From: a virus
IMG/VR virus record: IMGVR_UViG_3300036860_000129
Location: 1-53,419 of that record
Reading direction: 5' to 3' (one strand)
Length of the DNA: 53,419 bases
Shown here: piece after piece, positions 32,837 through 39,459 of the stretch
How the letters are laid out: the number at the start of each line of letters is the position of its first letter
Numbering within the stretch: position 1 is the stretch's first letter
The notes under the pieces: generated by a model
Seen by the model: the letters and a program-made list of their open reading frames with translations, nothing else
Told to the model about the DNA's origin: nothing
Database searches by the model: none
Translations under genes and position numbers: made by a program

Positions 32837-33442
32837 TCACCTGTATGCCGACGGTCCGCCGACCATTTCCAGCAGGTCCCGCCGGGTGGTCGGCTCCTCG
32901 TAGACGCCGGTGAAGGAACCCGTCACCATGACCGCGCCCGGCTTCCTCGCGCCCCGGTGGGCCAGGCACCCGTGTTCACTCCCGAGGATGCACGCGGCAC
33001 CTTTCGGCCGGAGGTAAGTCTCCAGTGCATCGGTCACCTGTTTGGTGATCTGCTCTTGAGTCTGGAGCCGCCGGGCGTAGACGTCGAGCAGCCGGGGGAG
33101 CTTCGAGAGCCCGACCACCCGGTTGCCGGACGGCATGTACGAGATCATGGCGAATCCGGAGAACGGGAGCAGGTGATGCTCACAGACCGAGATGAACGGG
33201 ACGTTCGTCACGCTGATCGGATAACCGGAGTTCTCCACCTCGAACGTCCGGCCCAGGATCTTCTCTGGGTCCTGGTCGTAGCCCGAGGTGAACTCGTCCA
33301 TGGCGCGCAGCCACCGGTCCGGGGTCCCGTCGAGTGACTCGGAGTCCGGGTCGAGACCGCGCCACTCGAACCACCCGCGCAGCCCGGTGCGGAAGTGGTC
33401 GGCCGCCGTCGGCGCTGCACGTCCTACCGCCAGATCATCCAT
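32837..33442 (-). CDS. folE: GTP cyclohydrolase I
   Basis: 201 residues from ATG at 33442. CEHHLLPF (Cys87, His89, His90) and GCLAHRGARKPG (Cys159) supply the zinc ligands of GTP cyclohydrolase I; SGYPISVTNVPFISV and VVGLSKLPRLLDVYARR are typical of the family. Converts GTP to 7,8-dihydroneopterin triphosphate, the entry step to preQ0. It is the last of five coupled genes and lies two bases after queE. Length is near the usual ~200 residues, so it should be complete. Confidence 0.93.
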   Translation of the reverse strand: MDDLAVGRAAPTAADHFRTGLRGWFEWRGLDPDSESLDGTPDRWLRAMDEFTSGYDQDPEKILGRTFEVENSGYPISVTNVPFISVCEHHLLPFSGFAMISYMPSGNRVVGLSKLPRLLDVYARRLQTQEQITKQVTDALETYLRPKGAACILGSEHGCLAHRGARKPGAVMVTGSFTGVYEEPTTRRDLLEMVGGPSAYR

Positions 33443-33444
33443 GA

Positions 33445-34179
33445 TCAGTGACCTCTCGTGTTGCCCCACACCTGGATATGCAGCCGGGTGGTCACGTTGT
33501 ACCCCGCCGCCACCGCCGCATCGGTGATCATAGCGAGGTGATGGTCGATCTCGTCCCGGTCCACACCGAGCGGCATGACCCACACGTTCTCCGGTCTGAT
33601 CTGGAATATCTTGACTAGCCGCTGCACCTCCGCCACGTGGTCCGGGGTGGCACACACGAACTTGAAGATCACCCGATCCTTCCACTCACCGGGATGATTC
33701 ATCAGCAGCTGGTACGCGCCGATCGCTTCCGGCACGATCCGTGCGTTCTGCGGATCACCGGCGTGCATGAGCTTGGGGGACACGGTAAAGCGGTGCACCC
33801 AATCCCGGCTGGCGCGGTTCGGGATGACCGTGCCGTTCGTCTCCACCTCGACCCTGATACCCGCACCGGCCAGCGATCGGAGCACCAGCTCCCATGCCGG
33901 TTGCTTCTGGTGGAGCAGGGGCTCCCCGCCACTGATGATCACGAAGTCCACGTCCATCGCGATCAGCTGATCGACGATCTCGGCCCACGTCATCCGGGTG
34001 CCCTGCTCGGACAGGTCGTACTGTGAGGCGTCCCACGTGTACTTCGTGTCGCACCACGAGCAATGCAGGTTGCAGCCCATCAGCCGGAGGAACCCGCACC
34101 GGCGCCCCAGGCTGGCACCCTCGCCGGACACCGTGGGCCCGAAGATCTCGGATACGACCAGGCTCGGGAGTTCGGTCAT
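33445..34179 (-). CDS. queE: 7-carboxy-7-deazaguanine synthase
   Basis: 244 residues from ATG at 34179, overlapping queD by four bases. Radical-SAM cluster CNLHCSWC (Cys36, Cys40, Cys43) preceded by the QueE-typical GPTVSGEGASLGRRCGFLR, and IISGGEPLLH for SAM binding, ETNGT following. Converts 6-carboxytetrahydropterin to 7-carboxy-7-deazaguanine. The full radical-SAM core is present. Confidence 0.93.
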   Translation of the reverse strand: MTELPSLVVSEIFGPTVSGEGASLGRRCGFLRLMGCNLHCSWCDTKYTWDASQYDLSEQGTRMTWAEIVDQLIAMDVDFVIISGGEPLLHQKQPAWELVLRSLAGAGIRVEVETNGTVIPNRASRDWVHRFTVSPKLMHAGDPQNARIVPEAIGAYQLLMNHPGEWKDRVIFKFVCATPDHVAEVQRLVKIFQIRPENVWVMPLGVDRDEIDHHLAMITDAAVAAGYNVTTRLHIQVWGNTRGH

Positions 34180-34592
34180 GGGCGGTACTCCGCACAACTC
34201 GTCTCGGTCTCGCTGATCCGCACCGCTGCCAGGCTGGACGTCACTCCGAGGGTGAGCCCGGGGATATGGGCGTAGCGCACCACGTTGTAGATCATCTCGG
34301 CCAGATGCTCCGACGTCGGCGCTGTGTCCTCGTCGAGCCCCGACTTGATCCACCACGGACCGAGCACCTTGTTCAGATCCTGGTGATCCATCGTGTCGTC
34401 GATCCACTTCTTCACCGGCTTGAGATCGCCGAAGTCGGCCACGAAGCCGGGGATCACCAGGCCATCCGACTCCAGCACGAGAGTCACCCGGTAGGAGTGC
34501 CCGTGCGCTCTGCCGCACTGATGTCCCTCGGGCAGCCCGGTGAGGTGGTGCGCCGCCTCGAACCGGAAGGACTTGAAGATCGCGTAGCTCAT
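34176..34592 (-). CDS. queD: 6-carboxy-tetrahydropterin synthase
   Basis: 138 residues from ATG at 34592. FEAAHHL (His15/16) and CGRAHGHSY (Cys26, His30, His32) give zinc ligands and the catalytic Cys; MDHQDLN and PTSEHLAEMIY are standard PTPS/QueD motifs. Makes 6-carboxytetrahydropterin from the FolE product. Overlaps queC and queE by four bases on each side. Confidence 0.93.
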   Translation of the reverse strand: MSYAIFKSFRFEAAHHLTGLPEGHQCGRAHGHSYRVTLVLESDGLVIPGFVADFGDLKPVKKWIDDTMDHQDLNKVLGPWWIKSGLDEDTAPTSEHLAEMIYNVVRYAHIPGLTLGVTSSLAAVRISETETSCAEYRP

Positions 34593-35269
34593 GACTCGTA
34601 CTCCGTCGGATCGGTCATGCCTGCCAGCTCGAACGCCTCGCGGCGCTCCACACACGTACCGCACTTCCCGCAGTGAAGATCGTTGCCTTTGTAGCACGAC
34701 CAACTGAGGTGAAGCGGAGCCTGGAGCAGGCCGCCGGTCTCCGCGATGAACGTCTTGTCCTTGTGCAGGAACGGTGTCTCCAGCCGGGGTGTGTGGAAGC
34801 CCTTGAGCGCATGGGTCATGGTCTGGCGCAGGCTCTTGACGAACTCCGGTCGGCAGTCGGGGTACACCGCGTGGTCACCGGCGTGCATGCCCATCGCGAT
34901 CACGTCGGCCTCGGCGCTCGACGCCACCCCGATGGCGATGTTGGCCATGATCGCATTACGGTTGGGCACCACGGTCACCCGCATCGACTCGGCGGTGTAG
35001 TGCCCGTCCGGCACATCGAACTCCGGGTCGGTGAGCGCGGAGCCGGTGAGCAGGTCCCCGAGGTGGGACAGGTCCATGACCTGATGACTGACCGGAGCGA
35101 TGTCCAGTCCGGCGAGATGGTCGGCCACGTTGGCAGCTGCCCGGAGTTCCTTCACGTGGCGCTGGCCGTAGTTGAAGCTCAGAAGGCCGAGTGCGTAGCC
35201 CGACTTCAGGTACATCGTGGCCAGGGTGGTGGAGTCCATGCCCCCGGAAAAGCAGATGATCGCCTTCAC
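34589..35269 (-). CDS. queC: 7-cyano-7-deazaguanine (preQ0) synthase
   Basis: 226 residues from GTG at 35269 with GGAAGGA upstream; overlaps dpdA by four bases. PP-loop FSGGMDSTT (residues 7-15) for ATP, and C-terminal CYKGNDLHCGKCGTC zinc site. Converts 7-carboxy-7-deazaguanine to preQ0 with ATP and ammonia. It is a plain QueC without the amidotransferase extension seen in phages that make amidino or amido derivatives, which suggests preQ0 itself is the end product. Confidence 0.93.
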   Translation of the reverse strand: MKAIICFSGGMDSTTLATMYLKSGYALGLLSFNYGQRHVKELRAAANVADHLAGLDIAPVSHQVMDLSHLGDLLTGSALTDPEFDVPDGHYTAESMRVTVVPNRNAIMANIAIGVASSAEADVIAMGMHAGDHAVYPDCRPEFVKSLRQTMTHALKGFHTPRLETPFLHKDKTFIAETGGLLQAPLHLSWSCYKGNDLHCGKCGTCVERREAFELAGMTDPTEYES

Positions 35270-36186
35270 AGCAGTCCTTCCCTCGCCACTCTGACGATGG
35301 GTTCGATGTCCACGTAGCTGTCGTTGATGTTGACGAAATAGATCTTCGTGCCGGTCACTGCACACAACGGGTCACCCTCCAGCGGAGTGGGAACGTTGTG
35401 CCGGGCACGGAGGGATCTTTCCATGGCGATGAACGAGCGCATGGCCACGGCCGTGATGTCCACCCGGTCCTCGTCGAAGTGCTCCGTGCCGCTGACCATG
35501 AACCCGGGATCGGACACACGTCCCGGCTCGATGCCGTACTTCCTCAGTACGTGGGCGTAACGGCGGACCGAGGCCAGGTCACGGAAGTGGAACGACCTGA
35601 GTGTCTGCCTGCGGTCGTCCCACATGTACATCAGGCACCGCTTCCTCGGGAACATGTAGCTGCTGGAGTCGGCCGAGTAGAACGGAAGATCACGCAGAAA
35701 CAGTGACCCGGTGCAGCCGAACCCGTGGAGCGCCGTACCCGTCTTCTTCGCGACCAGGTGCGCCTTGATCATCCATCGCATCACCTGGGGCCGGTTGCGG
35801 TTGGCAGCGCCGAACGCGAGGTAGGGCACCATGCCGCCGAGAGCCACGTACGGGTGCTCGTCACACATGGACCGCAGCACGTCGAACGGTTCACCCACGT
35901 GGAACACCGGCATGATCTCGTGACCCTGGGCCCGGAGGTACGCCAGGTTGTCCGCGCCCTCGATCGGATCTCCGATTACGTCGAGGTTGGACTTCACACT
36001 CAGCAGGTGATCCCACTGGGCCAGCCACGTAGCATAGTCCTCACGGTTGATCACCGCGCCAGACGCGTAGGCGGAGTATGCGCCGGAGTCCGCGAACAGA
36101 TCGACGCTGCCGCCGAACCGTTCCACGAGGTGATCGAGGTCGGTGTCCCGGTGGAAGTGGTAGCTCACCAGGACACGGATGCTCAT
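35266..36186 (-). CDS. dpdA: DpdA-like DNA guanine transglycosylase
   Basis: 306 residues. It resembles the TGT-like DpdA family that swaps DNA guanine for a 7-deazaguanine: FADSGAYSAYASG (Asp33-Ser-Gly), VIGDPIEGADNLAYLRAQG, VALGGMVPYLAFG and HGFGCTGSLFLRDLPFYSADSSSYMF (quoted as HGFGCTGSLF and DLPFYSADSSS) follow the barrel strand order with the aspartates near strand ends. No tRNA-type zinc motif of canonical TGT is evident. Coupled by four-base overlaps to a ParB-like gene and queC. Identification is from motif style and operon context. Confidence 0.82.
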   Translation of the reverse strand: MSIRVLVSYHFHRDTDLDHLVERFGGSVDLFADSGAYSAYASGAVINREDYATWLAQWDHLLSVKSNLDVIGDPIEGADNLAYLRAQGHEIMPVFHVGEPFDVLRSMCDEHPYVALGGMVPYLAFGAANRNRPQVMRWMIKAHLVAKKTGTALHGFGCTGSLFLRDLPFYSADSSSYMFPRKRCLMYMWDDRRQTLRSFHFRDLASVRRYAHVLRKYGIEPGRVSDPGFMVSGTEHFDEDRVDITAVAMRSFIAMERSLRARHNVPTPLEGDPLCAVTGTKIYFVNINDSYVDIEPIVRVAREGLL

Positions 36187-36845
36187 CCGGCAGCCTTACT
36201 GATCAGGTAGGCGAAGCGGGAGGCAGGGTCACCCGGGTCGTCGGCGTCCTCGGTCAGTTCGATGAACCGGTCACGCAGCTCGGGTGAGACACGGAAGCTC
36301 AGCACGGGGAGCACCGGCGTGGCCTCGTCCTCCACTTCGCCGTACTCCTCGGCCAGCTCTTCCAACGTGGGCGGCTCCTGCGGCATGTACAACCGGAGAT
36401 CGTCCGCCGTGTATCCGGAGCCGGTGAGATCCTCGATGCTCATGAGCAGATCGGCCAGTGCCTGATCATCCCGCTTGCTGAACTCCGGGATCCGGTTGTC
36501 CGCCACGTTGATCTTGACGGCCTCCTCGTCGGTGCACTCGAACACCTCGCACCGTGGCTTGCCGGTCCACTCGTCCTCACCGCACAGCATGCAAGGCTCT
36601 TGGTCGTCGTCCCGGCCGCGCTCGTACTCGCACTGTCCGGCGCCGTGCTCGACCATGGCCAGCTTCGTGTGATTGCCAGCCATGATCACGTACCGGCCTT
36701 CGACCTTACGGACGATCAGGGAGCGGTACTGACCGTTGGCCGCCAGTGACGCCGAGATCATCGGGACGTTGCCGATGTTGGCGTTACCCGGGAACAGCTC
36801 CAGTTCATCCAACGGGATCTTGTGATTACCGAGGAACTTGATCAC
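36183..36845 (-). CDS. ParB-like (ParB/sulfiredoxin-fold) protein heading the preQ0 operon
   Basis: 220 residues. N-terminal ParB-like fold: IPLDELELFPGNANIGNVPM, NGQYRSLIVRK, and AGNHTKLAM (the GxHRxxA-type box). An inserted Cys pair (CMLCGEDEW ... CEVFECTDEEA) may hold zinc. The C-terminus is acidic (LAEEYGEVEDEATPVLPVLS). It shares a four-base overlap with dpdA and has its own TATGAT box 33 bases upstream. ParB-fold proteins include nucleases and NTP-binding regulators; a role in guiding or restricting the DNA-modification reaction is speculative. Confidence 0.72.
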   Translation of the reverse strand: MIKFLGNHKIPLDELELFPGNANIGNVPMISASLAANGQYRSLIVRKVEGRYVIMAGNHTKLAMVEHGAGQCEYERGRDDDQEPCMLCGEDEWTGKPRCEVFECTDEEAVKINVADNRIPEFSKRDDQALADLLMSIEDLTGSGYTADDLRLYMPQEPPTLEELAEEYGEVEDEATPVLPVLSFRVSPELRDRFIELTEDADDPGDPASRFAYLISKAAG

Positions 36846-36877
36846 TGCTCAGCCCTTCGCCGGTCCGTATCGGGCTG

Positions 36878-36883
36878 ATCATA
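36878..36883 (-). promoter_or_regulatory. TATGAT -10 box of the preQ0 operon
   Basis: TATGAT on the minus strand 33 bases before the ParB-like start, in the 40-base gap after the micro membrane gene. Likely start of the modification operon. Confidence 0.5.
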
Positions 36884-36885
36884 GG

Positions 36886-36993
36886 CTACGGCGCAGCTGA
36901 TCCGTTTACGGTACGGCGGAGCCACCAGTGGACCGCCCCCGCGATCAGGAACGCCCACCCAGCTGCGGCTGCCACGTTGGCCGTTGTCCTCAC
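36886..36993 (-). CDS. micro membrane protein (35 aa)
   Basis: From GTG at 36993 overlapping the previous stop (GTGA): MRTTANVAAAAGWAFLIAGA then VHWWLRRTVNGSAAP, one short membrane helix. Last member of a chain of tiny coupled genes. Confidence 0.5.
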   Translation of the reverse strand: MRTTANVAAAAGWAFLIAGAVHWWLRRTVNGSAAP

Positions 36994-37151
36994 GGCCTGT
37001 GATCGTTCTTCTTCGTGTCGTGCGGAGCCCAGCCACACGCCATCTTCCGCGCGCACTCCGGGCAGCCGTTGTAGCCCATGAGCCTGCCCCACAGGCTGAT
37101 CATGTTCCAGCACCATGCACACGTTCTCGGCCACAGCCGCCGGGGGATCAC
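36990..37151 (-). CDS. micro zinc-motif protein (53 aa)
   Basis: From GTG at 37151 (GTGA overlap). TCAWCWNMISLWGRLMGYNG followed by CPECARKMACGW: two Cys-x2-Cys pairs, a zinc ribbon. Function unknown. Confidence 0.55.
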   Translation of the reverse strand: MIPRRLWPRTCAWCWNMISLWGRLMGYNGCPECARKMACGWAPHDTKKNDHRP

Positions 37152-37303
37152 GGGCACTGGGTCAGCCCCTTCGCCAGGTGCCAGCCCTGGTGCTCCATGC
37201 ACCACACCGTCCGGCCGTACGTCCAGTTACCCCGGCGCCACTGCCTCAGCAGCTTGCCCCGGGCCTGGACCCTGCTCGGATAGAACCATTCCTTGCGGCA
37301 CAT
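37148..37303 (-). CDS. small basic Trp/Cys-rich protein (51 aa)
   Basis: From ATG at 37303: MCRKEWFYPSRVQARGKLLR then QWRRGNWTYGRTVWCMEHQG and WHLAKGLTQCP. Basic with spaced Cys and His residues. Its stop overlaps the next GTG. No known family. Confidence 0.55.
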   Translation of the reverse strand: MCRKEWFYPSRVQARGKLLRQWRRGNWTYGRTVWCMEHQGWHLAKGLTQCP

Positions 37304-37309
37304 GATCCC

Positions 37310-37783
37310 TCACTTGCCCACCTTGATCAGTTCAACGTTGCGCGCCTCGGTCAGCGCCTGCTCCCACCCCGCCAGCTCCTCGGGCTGATCACCGTGGTTG
37401 GGCCACAGCATCCGGATCAGTGCCTCAGCAGGGCGCAGCATGGACCACCTGACCTCGGCCGGATCGAACCACCACGACGTGCCCCCGTTGGCCTGGCGGG
37501 GCACGTCACCACTGAGGATGAGAAGCGGAGAGTGGTACAGGTTGATCTCGGATGCCACCTCGAACTCGCGGGCGTTCGGCCATGGGCCCTTGATCTCGAT
37601 CCAGAACGGGTCACCCCGCCGGGGCCAGATCTTGAAGTCGGGCACGTACACCCCGGACGGAAGATCGAACTTCACCGGCTCGAACTCCCAGCTGAGCCCC
37701 AGCTCGTCGAACACCGCCGACCACTGGCCCTCCAGCATGGAGCGGAAGGTGATCGACGGGTACTCCGGCCGCCGCGCCCTCAT
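37310..37783 (-). CDS. PD-(D/E)XK nuclease-like protein
   Basis: 157 residues from ATG at 37783. FRSMLEGQWSAVFDELGLSW, YVPDFKIW and FWIEIKGPWPN give the PD...ExK catalytic pattern; FDPAEVRWSM and a helical C-terminus follow. This compact form resembles phage restriction-like or Hef/VRR-type nucleases and could process recombination intermediates or cut host or rival DNA. Flanked by zinc-ribbon micro-genes with four-base overlaps. Confidence 0.72.
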   Translation of the reverse strand: MRARRPEYPSITFRSMLEGQWSAVFDELGLSWEFEPVKFDLPSGVYVPDFKIWPRRGDPFWIEIKGPWPNAREFEVASEINLYHSPLLILSGDVPRQANGGTSWWFDPAEVRWSMLRPAEALIRMLWPNHGDQPEELAGWEQALTEARNVELIKVGK

Positions 37784-37920
37784 GGGTTGATCACCTTTCC
37801 GCATCGCAGACAGATCTTGCTGAACCATCCGGCCGCGTCCGTTCCATCGTGGTGCAGACCGAGACGGCATAGCAGGCGGCCGAACCGGGTGGGCGGGAGC
37901 ACCCCGCCTCCGCCGATCAT
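37780..37920 (-). CDS. micro zinc-finger protein (46 aa), DUF1660-like
   Basis: From ATG at 37920. LLCRLGLHH ... KICLRCGKVINP: Cys, His and Cys-x2-Cys spaced as in the short prophage zinc proteins of the DUF1660 type. Overlaps both neighbours by four bases. Confidence 0.55.
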   Translation of the reverse strand: MIGGGGVLPPTRFGRLLCRLGLHHDGTDAAGWFSKICLRCGKVINP

Positions 37921-38027
37921 GCCGTCACCACCAGCCACGAGTAGAGGCAGGACAGGCACCGGGCCACCGTGCCGGACGGGGAGATCTTGACGTCCTCGCT
38001 CCGGCAGTGCGGGCATGTGATCTTCAC
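37917..38027 (-). CDS. micro zinc-ribbon protein (36 aa)
   Basis: From GTG at 38027 (GTGA overlap): MKITCPHCRSEDVKISPSG then TVARCLSCLYSWLVVTA. Two Cys-x2-Cys pairs separated by 15-16 residues form a clear zinc ribbon. Confidence 0.6.
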   Translation of the reverse strand: MKITCPHCRSEDVKISPSGTVARCLSCLYSWLVVTA

Positions 38028-38167
38028 TCTGTGTCCTCCCAGCTGTTCCGAGCGGTGACCGCTGCGAGATATCCGATCACACAGCAGTCGACGAAGTCTC
38101 CGGGGTCCGGCACGAACGGGGCGGCGGAGAGATACACCACAGCGATCATGGCCAGTACCCAGCTCAC
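38024..38167 (-). CDS. micro membrane protein (47 aa)
   Basis: From GTG at 38167: MSWVLAMIAVVYLSAAPFVP then DPGDFVDCCVIGYLAAVTAR. One or two short hydrophobic helices. Coupled on both sides. Confidence 0.5.
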   Translation of the reverse strand: MSWVLAMIAVVYLSAAPFVPDPGDFVDCCVIGYLAAVTARNSWEDTE

Positions 38168-38334
38168 GTCAGCCGCCGGTGCAGCTCGGCCCGGAAATGC
38201 ACGGCGGTGATCACGGTGAGGAAGAGCACGAAGAGCGGGGGAACGTCCCATTCGATCCACCGGCACAGCGCGATCCTCATGAGCTTGTGGAAGCCCAGGA
38301 AGATCACGCAGATGGCTGCCGCCATGCTGATCAT
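38164..38334 (-). CDS. small membrane protein (56 aa)
   Basis: From ATG at 38334: MISMAAAICVIFLGFHKLMR, IALCRWIEWD, VPPLFVLFLTVITAVHF: two membrane helices with a Trp/Arg loop and basic end. Four-base overlaps with neighbours. Confidence 0.5.
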   Translation of the reverse strand: MISMAAAICVIFLGFHKLMRIALCRWIEWDVPPLFVLFLTVITAVHFRAELHRRLT

Positions 38335-38999
38335 GCTTCTTCACCCTCGTCGATGGCGCGCGCTGCTCCGGCCAGGTCCAGGCAATCGCAGACCCGACCG
38401 GTTCCCGGCGCCAGGAAGGCGCACCGGCCGCCGTTCACCGCATGCTGCGGGTGACCGCACGCACCGCACAGTTCGATCTCGTTAGACGGCCGCCTGTCCA
38501 AGAGCTCCCGGTGACACCGGCACCACCGGCACGCCTCGGCAGAGGGGTAGTGCCGACCGGCGCACGGGCACTCCCTCGGATCATGGGTGAGCGCAGCACG
38601 GGCCTCCCGGGCCTCGCGCTCCGCCTCGAACAGCTCGACCCGCTGGAGATCACCGAGACCGTCCGGCGCGTGCACGAGCCCCTTTTCGATCAGCTCCCGC
38701 ATCCGGGCCGTGGACGCGGTGCTCTTGCCAGCCCGACGGGAATAGAGCACGAGCCCGTCCGGGGTGGCCGGATCGATTCCGATCTTGATCTCTTCCGGAA
38801 TCTCCGGCTTCATGATCTGAATGATGCCCCGGGCCTCACTCTCATGGCGTACCGGCTGCGCCGGATCATGTCCTACACGTGCGCGCGGAACGGTCGTATC
38901 TGTCCCTGCCCCGGCATGGATCCGGCACCATGTGGACCATGATCCACCGAGTGCCTTGGCGATCTTGTACCAGACAATCTTGAGCCACAGGTAGATCAC
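38331..38999 (-). CDS. hypothetical protein with Cys-rich C-terminus
   Basis: 222 residues from GTG at 38999 (AGGGGAG seven bases upstream, GTGA overlap); a shorter start at 38813 (MKPEIPEEIKIGIDP) is possible. Short hydrophobic start (IYLWLKIVWYKIAKAL), then a Pro/Glu segment, a helix, and at least eight Cys near the end (CRWCRCHRELL; LCGACGHPQHA; RVCDCLDLAG), probably a multi-zinc region. The codons for RRPSNEI hold the 18-bp core also found in the two 181-bp elements. Confidence 0.55.
   Translation of the reverse strand: MIYLWLKIVWYKIAKALGGSWSTWCRIHAGAGTDTTVPRARVGHDPAQPVRHESEARGIIQIMKPEIPEEIKIGIDPATPDGLVLYSRRAGKSTASTARMRELIEKGLVHAPDGLGDLQRVELFEAEREAREARAALTHDPRECPCAGRHYPSAEACRWCRCHRELLDRRPSNEIELCGACGHPQHAVNGGRCAFLAPGTGRVCDCLDLAGAARAIDEGEEA
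38475..38492 (+). repeat. 18-bp core of the dispersed element, copy 3 (intragenic)
   Basis: GATCTCGTTAGACGGCCG, identical to 21843-21860 and to the reverse complement of 3579-3596. Flanks do not match the 181-bp element apart from a following CTGT. Confidence 0.75.
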
Positions 39000-39409
39000 A
39001 GCTGGACTCCCCTCGCGCGCAGCCGCTGCTCGCCGATCACCGCGAGAGCCGTCAACCGGTCCCCGGCCCATCCCTCGGCCACAGCCCGATCGTAGATCTC
39101 GGCCGCCCGGTCCTTCGTCTTGACCACGCTCATGCGGATCATCAGCTCGTCAGGCTCCGGAATCCTTGCCATGACCGGCTTGAGCGGTCCCTTGTACCCG
39201 TCGCGTCCAAAGCTCTTGACCACCCCGAATCCACCGTGCTCGCTCACCACGTTGCCCGGGAGGGTGACCCAGTCACCGATACCGACCGGCCCGACCTTCG
39301 CCGGTACGACGTATGCGTAGGTCCGCCGCGCGGTGGCCCCGGCAATCCTCACCTGAACGACTTGCTCCGCCACCCCGGCGGTCGCGCGTCGTACGATCTC
39401 TGTTCCCAT
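38996..39409 (-). CDS. PriA-N-like beta-domain protein, unknown
   Basis: 137 residues. VVQVRIAGATARRTYAYVVP, VGPVGIGDWVTLPG and GGFGVVKSFG look like the 3'-end-binding N-terminal domain of PriA-type helicases without the helicase. The C-terminus is helical (AAEIYDRAVAEGWAGDRLTA). Encoded just downstream of the replisome fusion, which would suit a DNA-structure-binding replication accessory; the resemblance is by eye. Preceded by a TATGAT box. Confidence 0.45.
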   Translation of the reverse strand: MGTEIVRRATAGVAEQVVQVRIAGATARRTYAYVVPAKVGPVGIGDWVTLPGNVVSEHGGFGVVKSFGRDGYKGPLKPVMARIPEPDELMIRMSVVKTKDRAAEIYDRAVAEGWAGDRLTALAVIGEQRLRARGVQL

Positions 39410-39437
39410 GATCCCTGCCTATCTCTCGTCTGTCTGA

Positions 39438-39443
39438 ATCATA
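39438..39443 (-). promoter_or_regulatory. TATGAT -10 box
   Basis: TATGAT on the minus strand, 29 bases before the ATG at 39409, in the gap after the polymerase gene. Confidence 0.45.
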
Positions 39444-39459
39444 CGGCCACCCCGGTTGA

